A stretch of DNA of 64,000 bases, taken from positions 1 through 64,000 of the forward strand of contig CALVDZ010000009.1 of the NCBI GenBank assembly GCA_944326445.1. The letters are read 5' to 3'. The DNA comes from an uncultured Helicobacter sp. (lineage in GTDB: Bacteria > Campylobacterota > Campylobacteria > Campylobacterales > Helicobacteraceae). The translations under genes and the position numbers were made by a program. Shown one piece after another: positions 15,538 through 23,692 of this stretch. Positions within the stretch are counted from its first letter, which is position 1, and every line of letters starts with the position of its first letter. The notes beneath the pieces were generated by a model that worked only from the letters and a program-made list of their open reading frames with translations, was not told the origin of the DNA and made no database searches.

Positions 15538-18258
15538 ATGCAGGAAAAAAAAGCCTACAATCCACAAGCTATAGAATCTAAAATCTATGAAATCTGCCAA
15601 GAACGCGGGTATTTTGAAGTCGATAGGAGCAAGCAAAAGAATTTTTGCATTATGATGCCCCCACCAAATGTCACAGGCGTGCTACACATCGGGCACGCGC
15701 TCACTTTCACACTCCAAGACATCATCGCGCGCTATAAGCGAATGGACGGCTATGCCACACTCTATCAGCCCGGTATGGATCACGCCGGTATCGCCACGCA
15801 AAACATCGTAGAAAAGCAGCTCCTAGCCCAAGGGATAAGCAAAGAGAGTATCGGGCGCGAGGCGTTTATAAAAAAAGTGTGGGAGTGGAAAGAAGAATCA
15901 GGGGGCAAGATTTTAAACCAAATGCGCAAGCTTGGTATCTCTCCGGCGTGGAGTAGGCTACGCTTTACGATGGATGATGGGCTCAAAAACGCGGTGAAAA
16001 GGGCGTTTGTGCAGTGGTATGAGCGAGGGCTCATCGTGCAGGATTCTTATATGATCAATTGGTGCACCCACGATGGCGCACTAAGTGACATCGAGGTGGA
16101 ATACAAGCAAAATGATGGCTTTTTGTATCACATCAAATACCCCATTAAAGATTCCGAGCAATCCCTCATAGTCGCCACCACGCGCCCCGAGACATTTTTT
16201 GGCGATACGGCGGTGATGGTGCATCCTGATGATGAACGCTACAAGCACCTCATAGGCAAGAGTATCCTGCTGCCATTGCTGGGTCGCGAGATCCCTATCA
16301 TCGCAGATTCTCATGTGGATATGGGCTTTGGGACAGGTTGTGTGAAAGTAACTCCAGCACACGATATGAACGACTATGAAGTGGGCAAACGCCACGATCT
16401 TCCCTCGCTCGTGGTTTTTGATGAAAAGGGGATACTCAATGACTTAGCAGGGGAGTTTGCGGGGCTAGAGCGATTGCAAGCGCGCGAGCAAATTGTCTCA
16501 AGGCTCAAGCAAGAGGGCTATATCCACGCCATAGAGCCCTACACCAACCAAGTGGGCGTGTGCTACCGCTGCGGCAATATCATCGAGCCCTATATCTCTA
16601 AGCAATGGTTTGTGCGCAAAGAAGTCGCCACAAAAGCCATAGAGCGCGTCAATGCGGGCGAAGCGAAGTTTTTCCCCGCACAATGGCTCAACAACTACAA
16701 TGCGTGGATGCGCGATCTGCGCCCTTGGTGCATCAGTCGGCAGCTGTGGTGGGGGCATAGAATCCCCGTGTGGTATTGCGCGTGCGGCGAAAAAGTCGCA
16801 AGCGAGCACGACTGCCCCACCTGCCCCAAATGCCACGCTAGCATTACCACACAAGATGAAGATGTGCTTGATACTTGGTTTAGCTCGGCATTGTGGGCGT
16901 TTAGCACGCTTGGTTGGGGCAATGAGGCAAGTGAGTGCGACGCACACAATGCACAGAATCTAAGCAATACACAAGATTCACAAAATCCACACAATCTAAA
17001 GAGTGCGCAGGATTCACACGCACTCTACCACGCCGATGACTTGCAGAGATTCTATCCCAACTCCTTGCTGATTACAGGCTTTGATATTTTGTTTTTTTGG
17101 GTGGCGCGTATGCTCTTAGCTGGAGAATCTCTGCTAGACAAACTGCCCTTTAGCGATATCTATCTACACGCCCTTGTGCGCGATGAAAAGGGCGATAAGA
17201 TGAGCAAATCAAAGGGCAATGTGATCGATCCCCTAGAGATTATTAGCACTTATGGCGCGGATTGCGTGCGCTTTACGCTAGCGAGCCTGTGCGCGCAGGG
17301 CAGGGATATCAAGCTCTCTTATAATCAGCTCGAGCTAAGCAAAAATTTTGCAAACAAAATCTACAACGCCGCGCAATTCCTCCTAATGTATGCTGCTAAG
17401 CTCGCCCCACAAGCCCCCCACTTCCGCGATGAGCTAGATTCTATGCCATTTCACACACCACTTGGGCTTTATATGCGCTCACGTCTTGGCTTTGCGACTA
17501 TGCAGCTGCGCCACGCGCTTGAGCACTATCGCTTCAACGACGCCACGAGCGTGCTCTATCACTTTTTGTGGAATGAGTTTTGTGATTGGGGAATTGAGCT
17601 TGCCAAGGCGCAAAAAGAGGCGATTTTTGAGCTAGGCGCAGTGTTTAGAGAATCTCTCAAACTCCTGCACCCCTTTATGCCCTTTATCAGCGAGGACTTG
17701 TGGCACGCACTTAGCGGCACGCGCCTAGAGGATAGCCCCTCGATTATGATCGCGAGCTTCCCCACGCACACGCACCAAGATGAACGCATAGAGAGCGAGT
17801 TTAGCCTCATCAAAGACTGCATCACCTCCCTGCGGCGTATCAAGGCGACTTTGGAGCTAGGCAATACACCCATTAAGCACGCCTTTGTGCGCCTGAATGC
17901 CCCCATAGATTCTGCCCTGCTCACGCTTTTTGTGAGCAAGCTCGCTAGGATTGAGAATCTCACGATTTTAGATTCTACAAGCCCCAATCCCACGGAGTGC
18001 ATAAGCGATGTGGGCGAGATGACACAAAGCTTTGTGGAGCTAAGCGGGATTGATGTGAGTGCCATCATCACGCGCCTCACTTCCCAAGAGCTCAAGCTCC
18101 AAAAAGAGATCACTAAGCTTAGCACAATGCTTGAAAACCCAAATTTTGTCAAAAATGCCCCCGCTCAAGTGCTAGAGCAAAACCGCAGCGCACTCACAAA
18201 CGCTAAGGACAAACTCCAAAAAGTCCAAAACGAACTTCACACCCTACAAAGGAGCTAA
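15538..18258 (+). CDS. valS: Valine-tRNA ligase
   Basis: Class I aminoacyl-tRNA synthetase of 906 residues: PPPNVTGVLHIGHAL (HIGH motif), editing domain, the WCISRQLWWGHRIPVW block, KMSKSKGN and a C-terminal coiled coil (from about 845) for tRNA binding. The start ATG at 15538 follows GTAAGGG. Residues about 461-499 between SSALWAFSTLGWGN and FYPNSLLITGFDILFFW are Asn/Ser/Asp-rich with AGAATCT heptamers and are absent from typical ValS, another in-frame low-complexity insert. Confidence 0.96.
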   Translation: MQEKKAYNPQAIESKIYEICQERGYFEVDRSKQKNFCIMMPPPNVTGVLHIGHALTFTLQDIIARYKRMDGYATLYQPGMDHAGIATQNIVEKQLLAQGISKESIGREAFIKKVWEWKEESGGKILNQMRKLGISPAWSRLRFTMDDGLKNAVKRAFVQWYERGLIVQDSYMINWCTHDGALSDIEVEYKQNDGFLYHIKYPIKDSEQSLIVATTRPETFFGDTAVMVHPDDERYKHLIGKSILLPLLGREIPIIADSHVDMGFGTGCVKVTPAHDMNDYEVGKRHDLPSLVVFDEKGILNDLAGEFAGLERLQAREQIVSRLKQEGYIHAIEPYTNQVGVCYRCGNIIEPYISKQWFVRKEVATKAIERVNAGEAKFFPAQWLNNYNAWMRDLRPWCISRQLWWGHRIPVWYCACGEKVASEHDCPTCPKCHASITTQDEDVLDTWFSSALWAFSTLGWGNEASECDAHNAQNLSNTQDSQNPHNLKSAQDSHALYHADDLQRFYPNSLLITGFDILFFWVARMLLAGESLLDKLPFSDIYLHALVRDEKGDKMSKSKGNVIDPLEIISTYGADCVRFTLASLCAQGRDIKLSYNQLELSKNFANKIYNAAQFLLMYAAKLAPQAPHFRDELDSMPFHTPLGLYMRSRLGFATMQLRHALEHYRFNDATSVLYHFLWNEFCDWGIELAKAQKEAIFELGAVFRESLKLLHPFMPFISEDLWHALSGTRLEDSPSIMIASFPTHTHQDERIESEFSLIKDCITSLRRIKATLELGNTPIKHAFVRLNAPIDSALLTLFVSKLARIENLTILDSTSPNPTECISDVGEMTQSFVELSGIDVSAIITRLTSQELKLQKEITKLSTMLENPNFVKNAPAQVLEQNRSALTNAKDKLQKVQNELHTLQRS

Positions 18259-18259
18259 T

Positions 18260-19027
18260 ATGCCAACACACACCAACACCAAAAAACGACTAACGCTTGG
18301 GATTATTGCTATCCTCATTTTAGGCGCAGTTATCGCGCTTTTGGTTTATTCCAAAACCCCTAGTGAGAGCACTCCAAACAAATACATCGCCCTCACACAA
18401 GCCTATCTCCACCTAACAAATGCCCACAATCACGCCCACCACGATAATCACGAGCACCACAAACACCACGATAATCACGCCCACCACGAGCATTCACACC
18501 ACGCCCAAAGTAACGCCCAAAATCAACAAAACGCCCATCAGAATGCTGATGAAAGCGCCCACGAGGACGCCCTCGCTCTTATCCAACGCGCCAAAGCCTC
18601 TGGCTATGAGCTCATAGACGCGCACACGCTTGCCCACGATCTTAATTCCTTTGTCATCATTGCCACGCTTCCACGCGGGATTTACAATCTCGGGCTGATC
18701 CCGGGGGCTAAGCACTTTGGCTTTGCCAAAAGCCCAAGCCTGCAAGAAGTGGGCAAGACGCCCCAAGATCAATGGGCACAGGACGCGCTCAATCGCTCAC
18801 AGCAGGAGTTTGTAGAGTTTTTAGGCGCGCAAAAGGACGCAAAAATCGTCTTTTATGATGAGGGTGATGATATCTTTGCACCCGTAGGGAGCGCGCACAC
18901 AGCACTTTTGTGGGCACAGAATCTAGGCTATACCAACCTCTATCGCCTTGTAGGAGGCTTTGGCGCGTGGAAGGCTCTTAGCAATACCACAACTACGCAA
19001 AAGCCCCACTGCTGCGAGATGGAGTGA
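18260..19027 (+). CDS. Membrane-anchored His-rich rhodanese-like protein
   Basis: 255 residues. A membrane anchor at 11-30 would place the rest in the periplasm. Residues 55-101 are extremely His-rich (HHDNHEHHKHHDNHAHHEH), a likely Zn, Ni or Cu binding stretch. Residues about 110-240 resemble a rhodanese fold (IVFYDEGDD, LGYTNLYRLVGGFGAW), but the catalytic Cys position in the IVFYDEGDD loop holds no Cys, so sulfur transfer by the usual mechanism is unlikely. The C-terminus ends HCCEME, a second metal-binding motif. It lies one base after valS and its stop overlaps the murG start, so it sits in the valS-murG operon. A periplasmic metal-handling role is inference. Confidence 0.75.
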   Translation: MPTHTNTKKRLTLGIIAILILGAVIALLVYSKTPSESTPNKYIALTQAYLHLTNAHNHAHHDNHEHHKHHDNHAHHEHSHHAQSNAQNQQNAHQNADESAHEDALALIQRAKASGYELIDAHTLAHDLNSFVIIATLPRGIYNLGLIPGAKHFGFAKSPSLQEVGKTPQDQWAQDALNRSQQEFVEFLGAQKDAKIVFYDEGDDIFAPVGSAHTALLWAQNLGYTNLYRLVGGFGAWKALSNTTTTQKPHCCEME

Positions 19028-20070
19028 TGCTCGCCATCACGGGCGGTGGCACGGGCGGACATCTCGCCATCGCCAAAGCCCTCGCACAAGAGCTTAGCAA
19101 GCGACAAATCCCCTGTATCTACATCGGCTCTCTCACAGGGCAGGATAGAATGTGGTTTGAGCGCAGTGATTTGTTTAGTGCCGTGTATTTTTTAGACAGC
19201 ACGGGCGTGGTGAATAAACGCGGATTAGCTAGGCTCGCCGCACTACACAGAATCTACAAGGCAGCGCGCGAGTGCAGGAGGATTTTTGCACGCCATAGCG
19301 TGCGCGCAGTCATTAGCGTGGGGGGCTTTAGCGCAGCGGGGGCGTCTCTAGCGACTTTGGGGAGTAAAATTCAGCTCTTTATCCACGAGCAAAACGCCAT
19401 AAGCGGCGCGCTAAACAAGCTCCTAGCCCCCTTTGCCACGCAAATTTTTGGCTCGTTTGCACCCGTAAGCAAAAACTTCTATCGTTGCGATTATCCCGTG
19501 CGCGAGGAGTTTTTTGGCAGGGCACGCACGCGCACAGAGATCCGCACGATCCTTTTTCTAGGTGGCTCGCAGGGTGCTAGAGCGATAAACGACATCGCGC
19601 TCACGCTCGCCCCCAGCCTCCTAGCGCGCGGGCTAAGGATAATCCACCAATGCGGCGCGCGCGATGAGGAGCGCGTGCGAGAATCTTACGCGCGCGAGGG
19701 CATTTTGGAGCGTGTGGAGCTCTTTGCCTTTAGCCCCGTGCTCATTGACTTCCTAGCCCAAAGCGATGTGTGTATCAGCCGCGCGGGAGCTGGGAGCGTG
19801 TGGGAAAACTGCGCCAATGGCTTGCCCTGCTTTTTTATCCCCTATCCTTTTGCTGCCAAAGACCACCAATACCACAACGCCCTAGAGTTCGCCAACGCCA
19901 ACCTCGCGCAAGTGTGTAGAGAATCTAGCCTAGATTCAGAGCAGATTTTGGCGTTTTTGGACGCGCTTAGCCCTCGCCTCGCCCAAGTCTCACAAACTCT
20001 GCAGGGCAAAATCTCGCCAAATGGCGCGCAAACTATCATCTCACGCGTGCTAGAGCGCGTAGGCATTTAA
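19027..20070 (+). CDS. murG: UDP-GlcNAc:lipid I N-acetylglucosaminyltransferase
   Basis: Converts lipid I to lipid II at the inner face of the cytoplasmic membrane. It has the N-terminal GGGTGGHLAIAKAL loop, VGGFSAAGASLA, the HEQNAISG block, LFLGGSQGARAIN and the UDP-GlcNAc-binding RAGAGSVWE. 347 residues, normal for the family. The ATG at 19027 shares a base with the stop of the preceding gene (TGATG), favouring coupled translation. Confidence 0.96.
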   Translation: MLAITGGGTGGHLAIAKALAQELSKRQIPCIYIGSLTGQDRMWFERSDLFSAVYFLDSTGVVNKRGLARLAALHRIYKAARECRRIFARHSVRAVISVGGFSAAGASLATLGSKIQLFIHEQNAISGALNKLLAPFATQIFGSFAPVSKNFYRCDYPVREEFFGRARTRTEIRTILFLGGSQGARAINDIALTLAPSLLARGLRIIHQCGARDEERVRESYAREGILERVELFAFSPVLIDFLAQSDVCISRAGAGSVWENCANGLPCFFIPYPFAAKDHQYHNALEFANANLAQVCRESSLDSEQILAFLDALSPRLAQVSQTLQGKISPNGAQTIISRVLERVGI

Positions 20071-20080
20071 TGGACTATCA

Positions 20081-20240
20081 TTTAATGCAAGTTTTGCTAG
20101 GCAAAACTTGATACCGCTCGCGGAGAATGAATCTCCGCTCGCTCCGCTGCGCGAGCATACACTGCGATTTTTGGCAAGATTCTAGAATCTTTGGTGCCGC
20201 CACCTCATTGACGCCATTTGGGCTAGCGCATTTTCTATAA
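20081..20240 (+). repeat. Family B hairpin repeat, copy B2
   Basis: Starts 11 bases after the murG stop. Hairpin 1 CAAGTTTTGC-TAG-GCAAAACTTG (20088-20110), hairpin 2 GCGGAG-AATGAAT-CTCCGC, then CTCGCTCCGCTGCGCGAGCATACACTGC and the tail CATTTGGGCTAGCGC. Almost identical to B3, which begins 179 bp later. Confidence 0.85.
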
Positions 20241-20259
20241 ACCGAGCTAGAGCCTATTG

Positions 20260-20420
20260 TTTTATGCAAGTTTTGCTAGGCAAAACTTGATACCGCTCGC
20301 GGAGAATGAATCTCCGCTCGCTCCGCTGCGCGAGCATACACTGCGATTTTTGGCAAGATTCTAGAATCTTTGGTGCCGCCACCTCATTGACGCCATTTGG
20401 GCTAACACCTTTTCTATAAA
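20260..20420 (+). repeat. Family B hairpin repeat, copy B3
   Basis: A nearly exact tandem duplicate of B2 (period 179 bp), differing at a few bases near the 3' end (GCTAACACC for GCTAGCGCA). Points to a recent duplication. Confidence 0.85.
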
Positions 20421-20426
20421 CCTGAC

Positions 20427-20585
20427 TATTTAATGTAAGTTTGCTGGGGCAAACTTGGTATCGCTCGAGCGGAGTGAATCCGCTCTCGCTCCGGCTTATG
20501 TGAGCATATATTGTCAGAATCTATGGGCTTAGATTCTATAACGCTCATTTTTACCACATTGCGCGTCGCTCATTTAGGCTAATCC
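20427..20585 (+). repeat. Family B hairpin repeat, copy B4 (diverged)
   Basis: Third copy of the array. Hairpin 1 is AAGTTTGC-TGG-GGCAAACTT and hairpin 2 AGCGGA-GTGAA-TCCGCT; the stems differ from B2/B3 but still pair. The 3' part is eroded. Confidence 0.75.
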
Positions 20586-20788
20586 ACTCCTTTTATCCTG
20601 CTATTGATTGTCTCTCTTAATGTATTTTTAACATAACTGTGTTTTGCAAATCTCCTACAAACTCTACAAAAATCTGTCTTTTTAAGTTCCTTATAAAAGG
20701 GGGTGGGATAGAATGGGGCGTTTTGTTTATACCCTTTAAGAATCTCCAAAAAGGTTTTTATCGCGAGTAAATAAAACTGCAAAAACAC
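20579..20788 (-). other. Doubtful 69-codon reading frame
   Basis: An open frame on the minus strand starting MFLQFYLLAIKTFLEILKGY and containing FCRVC. The region is AT-rich, unlike the repeats to its left. I recognise no family and see no convincing ribosome site; it may be a remnant or simply the leader of the downstream outer membrane protein gene read backwards. Confidence 0.2.
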
Positions 20789-20803
20789 AAATAAGGAGTT
20801 TGT

Positions 20804-21430
20804 ATGAAAAAACTTATGGTAAGTGGAGCATTGGCTCTAGCGCTTAGTGGTGCCCTAGTGGCAGAGGAAAGCGGAGCGTTTGTAGGAGTGGATCTAGGAG
20901 TGAGCAGCCTCACAAAAGCAGAGAGCGATGCACAAGGAAGCGCGTATTCTTACGGGACTTTGCGCTATGGGCTTGTGGGCGGATATAAGTGGTTTTTTAC
21001 CGAGAATGTTGGCTTGAGAGCGTATGTGAGCGTAAATAATGGCGCAAACTATATGCAAAGCACAAACGCAGGCAATCAATTCAATACCTTGCTTGTGCAT
21101 GCAAATGTGGATTTCCTAAACACTTTCTACAATAGCGAGCAAGTCTCTGCAGGGTGGTTTGCTGGTATAGCACTTGGTGCAGGGATTCACTCCGGTGGCG
21201 TTGTGAAGAAAAACACTGCAGCCTTTAGCAACCTCTCAAACATCTCTGGCTTTGATTTGGGGATCAATCTCGGACTTCGCACGCTCTTTGGCAAGCATCA
21301 TGGGATAGAGTTTGTAACCCGCCTTGGTGTAGTGGGTGCGAGCGCGACAGGCGAGATGGGTCCTGCGAAAATAGATATGAGCACCAACCAAATCTATAGC
21401 ACAGGCGTGCGCTACACTTATAATTTCTAG
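20804..21430 (+). CDS. Helicobacter-type outer membrane protein
   Basis: 208 residues with a signal peptide (MKKLMVSGALALALSGALVAEE, cleavage near 20), alternating beta-strand pattern and a terminal aromatic (YTYNF), as expected for a beta-barrel assembled by the Bam machinery. Gly/Ala-rich strands resemble the small Hof/Hor-type proteins of Helicobacter. AAGGAG lies 7 bases before the ATG. It follows murG with a B-repeat array in between; in H. pylori an outer membrane protein also follows murG. Confidence 0.8.
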   Translation: MKKLMVSGALALALSGALVAEESGAFVGVDLGVSSLTKAESDAQGSAYSYGTLRYGLVGGYKWFFTENVGLRAYVSVNNGANYMQSTNAGNQFNTLLVHANVDFLNTFYNSEQVSAGWFAGIALGAGIHSGGVVKKNTAAFSNLSNISGFDLGINLGLRTLFGKHHGIEFVTRLGVVGASATGEMGPAKIDMSTNQIYSTGVRYTYNF

Positions 21431-21538
21431 CTTTTGGGGCAAAATCGGGGCTTGTGAGACAGAGCCTCTGCCCCTCTACACATACAAGGAATTTTAAAAA
21501 TCCAAAAATTAGCTAGATTTTGCTCGCAACTACAGAAT

Positions 21539-22231
21539 CTAAAACCTATGCGGGCGTTTGATACGCCCTAATCGCACCTCTCTATAAAATCGCTCCAAGC
21601 CTCGCTTCTCCTTAGCCCCAATGGCATAAAAAATATGCTCCAAATACTCTAAAATATACCGAGATTCTATCCCGCTTCTGCGCGCTGCCGCTGCTAGCAT
21701 ATAATGTGGAATCTTCTTGCGCTTAGTGGCGTAGCGTTTGTTAAAAGCCCTGCTAATGCGCCCTACTAGCTCCCCGTGAGCGCGGAAGCACAGCCGCCCA
21801 AAGACAAAGGGCAGCCCCGTGCGCTCCCACCACTTCTCGCCCATATCCTCAAACTCCCCGCCATCGCGCTTAAAAGCCAACGCCCTATCGCCGATAAGCA
21901 CCTCGCCCCGCAATCCCAAAACCTGCGAGAGCGCGTTTGAAGTATCAGACTGGTAGTCAAACCCGCTGCCCTTTTTGACAATCACGCTCCACACAGCACC
22001 TTTAGCGATAATCCCGCTAGGGCACGCCTTGTGCGCATAGTGGGATTGAAAGCCCGCAATCGATGAGATAAACCCCGCATCGATACGCCCAAACAAAAAA
22101 TCCTGATTGAGCTTGGCGGGGTAGGATTTTTTGAGCAGTATGCACTTTTTCATATAGGAGGGCAGCGGATAGGCTTTGACACACACATCAAAGGGCAAAA
22201 GATTGAGATAATCAATTTTGCCAAAGCGCAT
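21539..22231 (-). CDS. mqnA: Chorismate dehydratase, menaquinone synthesis
   Basis: First enzyme of the futalosine route, converting chorismate to 3-enolpyruvylbenzoate. The N-terminal KIDYLNLLPFD motif and RIDAGFISSIAG are characteristic, as is GDRALAFK; the overall fold is a periplasmic-binding-protein-like scaffold. 230 residues, normal. The start overlaps the stop of the DUF493 gene by one base, making it the last gene of the speA-cysE-ybgC-DUF493-mqnA run. Confidence 0.9.
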   Translation of the reverse strand: MRFGKIDYLNLLPFDVCVKAYPLPSYMKKCILLKKSYPAKLNQDFLFGRIDAGFISSIAGFQSHYAHKACPSGIIAKGAVWSVIVKKGSGFDYQSDTSNALSQVLGLRGEVLIGDRALAFKRDGGEFEDMGEKWWERTGLPFVFGRLCFRAHGELVGRISRAFNKRYATKRKKIPHYMLAAAARRSGIESRYILEYLEHIFYAIGAKEKRGLERFYREVRLGRIKRPHRF

Positions 22232-22500
22232 TAGATCACCACTCTCACGCTTTTGTGGCGTGAAAGCGCGCTAAAGATACTATCGCGCTGCTGCTTAGAA
22301 TCTACCTCTAGGCGGATATGCACACTCACAAACTTCCCTCCGCTAGATTGACGTATCCTACTAATCTCATAAGGCACCTCTAGCACCTCAAATATCGCGC
22401 CCTGCACTGCTCTCTCATCCGCGCCAATCACTACATATTCCCACAAAGTCGGATAGTGTATCTGTGGGCTTTGCTCCAAATCGTTGTGAATCTCTGCCAT
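22231..22500 (-). CDS. DUF493 (YbeD-like) small protein
   Basis: 89 residues of the DUF493 ferredoxin-fold family, like H. pylori HP0495: YPTLWEYVVIGADE at the start and GKFVSVHIRLEVDS with a C-terminal ALSRHKSVRVVI. The family is small, soluble and thought to be regulatory; no enzymatic residues are known. Its position next to ybgC also matches HP0495-HP0496 as I recall it. Confidence 0.85.
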   Translation of the reverse strand: MAEIHNDLEQSPQIHYPTLWEYVVIGADERAVQGAIFEVLEVPYEISRIRQSSGGKFVSVHIRLEVDSKQQRDSIFSALSRHKSVRVVI

Positions 22501-22567
22501 TCTCTCCTCCTTGTTGTAGCCCCGCCCTTTAGCAGCACGCCTTTGTGATAGCTCCTAGGCGCAAGCC

Positions 22568-22984
22568 TCACACTCCTTGCAAAAGCGACAAAAACGCATT
22601 TGGAATCTTAGTAACTCTCTGGCGCGCGGTATCCACAAACGCGAGCATCACCTCCATACTAAAGATAAGCTCTTGTAATGCGAGCTCTGTGCTGCTTTGC
22701 CCATTGTAGATTCTATAAATCTTTTGCTCCATACGCACTGAGCTCTGCCGCGTGTGCAAAATCTCTGATCGCACCTCAAGCACATCGCCTAGCCGCGCGC
22801 TTGCGTGAAACTTCGCCTCTAGGCTACTCACTACAAAGCCACAATGCCCATCATAGGGCTGCGTGCCACGCGCAAAAAACATCTCGCTACGCGCACGCTC
22901 ACAATATTTGATATAGTTGGTGTGATAGACAATCCCGCCACAATCGGTGTCTTCAAAGTAGATTCTCACTTGGTATGTCTGCAT
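22568..22984 (-). CDS. ybgC: Acyl-CoA thioesterase, YbgC/hotdog family
   Basis: 138-residue single hotdog domain. YFEDTDCGGIVYHTNYIKYCERARSE holds the conserved Asp (in DTDCGG) and Tyr/His of the 4-hydroxybenzoyl-CoA thioesterase-like active site. It hydrolyses acyl-CoA, probably linked to envelope lipid metabolism. Ten bases separate it from cysE. Confidence 0.9.
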   Translation of the reverse strand: MQTYQVRIYFEDTDCGGIVYHTNYIKYCERARSEMFFARGTQPYDGHCGFVVSSLEAKFHASARLGDVLEVRSEILHTRQSSVRMEQKIYRIYNGQSSTELALQELIFSMEVMLAFVDTARQRVTKIPNAFLSLLQGV

Positions 22985-22993
22985 AGCTCCCCC

Positions 22994-23683
22994 TTAGAGC
23001 TTTAGGCTCTCTAAAAACTGCTTATAAAGCGCGTTTAGATTCTCAAGCTCCTGCGCGCAGTCTTTGGAGCTTGTCTGTTCGAGGATTTGGAGGCGTTTGC
23101 AAAGATACTCAAAGAGCACTCTATCAATATCTGGGAGCTTGTTTGCCGCATTTGCCTCCTTGGATCTGCCCTTGACAATCACGCGCGCGGGTATGCCCAC
23201 TGCGGTGCATTCGGGCGGGACATCTTTGATCACGACAGAATTCGCGCCAATCTTAGCGTTTGCCCCTATGGTGATATCGCCTAGCACTTTGGCACCCGCG
23301 CCGATAACCACGCCATTTTCGATAGTTGGGTGGCGTTTGACTTTATCCAAACTCACGCCACCCAAACTCACGCCCTGATATATCGTGACATCATCGCCTA
23401 TGATAGCCGTCTGCCCGATTACCACGCCAATAGCGTGATCGATAAACACGCGCCTGCCGATTTTTGCCTCTGGGTGGATATCGACATTAGTGATAAAGCC
23501 CGTGATACCCATTAGCACACGCGCTAATCGCCTAAACCCGCGCACATAAAGCCAATGCGCGATTCTATAATGCACGATAGCAATCACGCCCGGATAGAAA
23601 AAAAGCTCGATTTTGCTCTCTAGCGCGGGATCGCGTAATTTTACAACGCCAAAGTCCTCTTTGATAAGCTGCCAAAGATTCAT
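22994..23683 (-). CDS. cysE: Serine O-acetyltransferase
   Basis: Makes O-acetylserine for cysteine synthesis. The C-terminal left-handed beta-helix shows hexapeptide repeats (IHPEAKIGRRVFIDHAIGVVIG, IGDDVTIYQGVSLGG, GVVIGAGAKVLGDITIG, GANSVVIKDVP). The catalytic Asp/His pair is in FIDHAIG. 229 residues, the short type without the long N-terminal helical extension of the enteric enzyme. Confidence 0.93.
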   Translation of the reverse strand: MNLWQLIKEDFGVVKLRDPALESKIELFFYPGVIAIVHYRIAHWLYVRGFRRLARVLMGITGFITNVDIHPEAKIGRRVFIDHAIGVVIGQTAIIGDDVTIYQGVSLGGVSLDKVKRHPTIENGVVIGAGAKVLGDITIGANAKIGANSVVIKDVPPECTAVGIPARVIVKGRSKEANAANKLPDIDRVLFEYLCKRLQILEQTSSKDCAQELENLNALYKQFLESLKL

Positions 23684-23692
23684 ATCCTGCCT

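Noticed and set aside
20086..20580. Tandem B copies as a CRISPR array
   Set aside because: Only three copies of about 150-180 bp with covarying hairpins and no short repeats or unique spacers; no cas genes.
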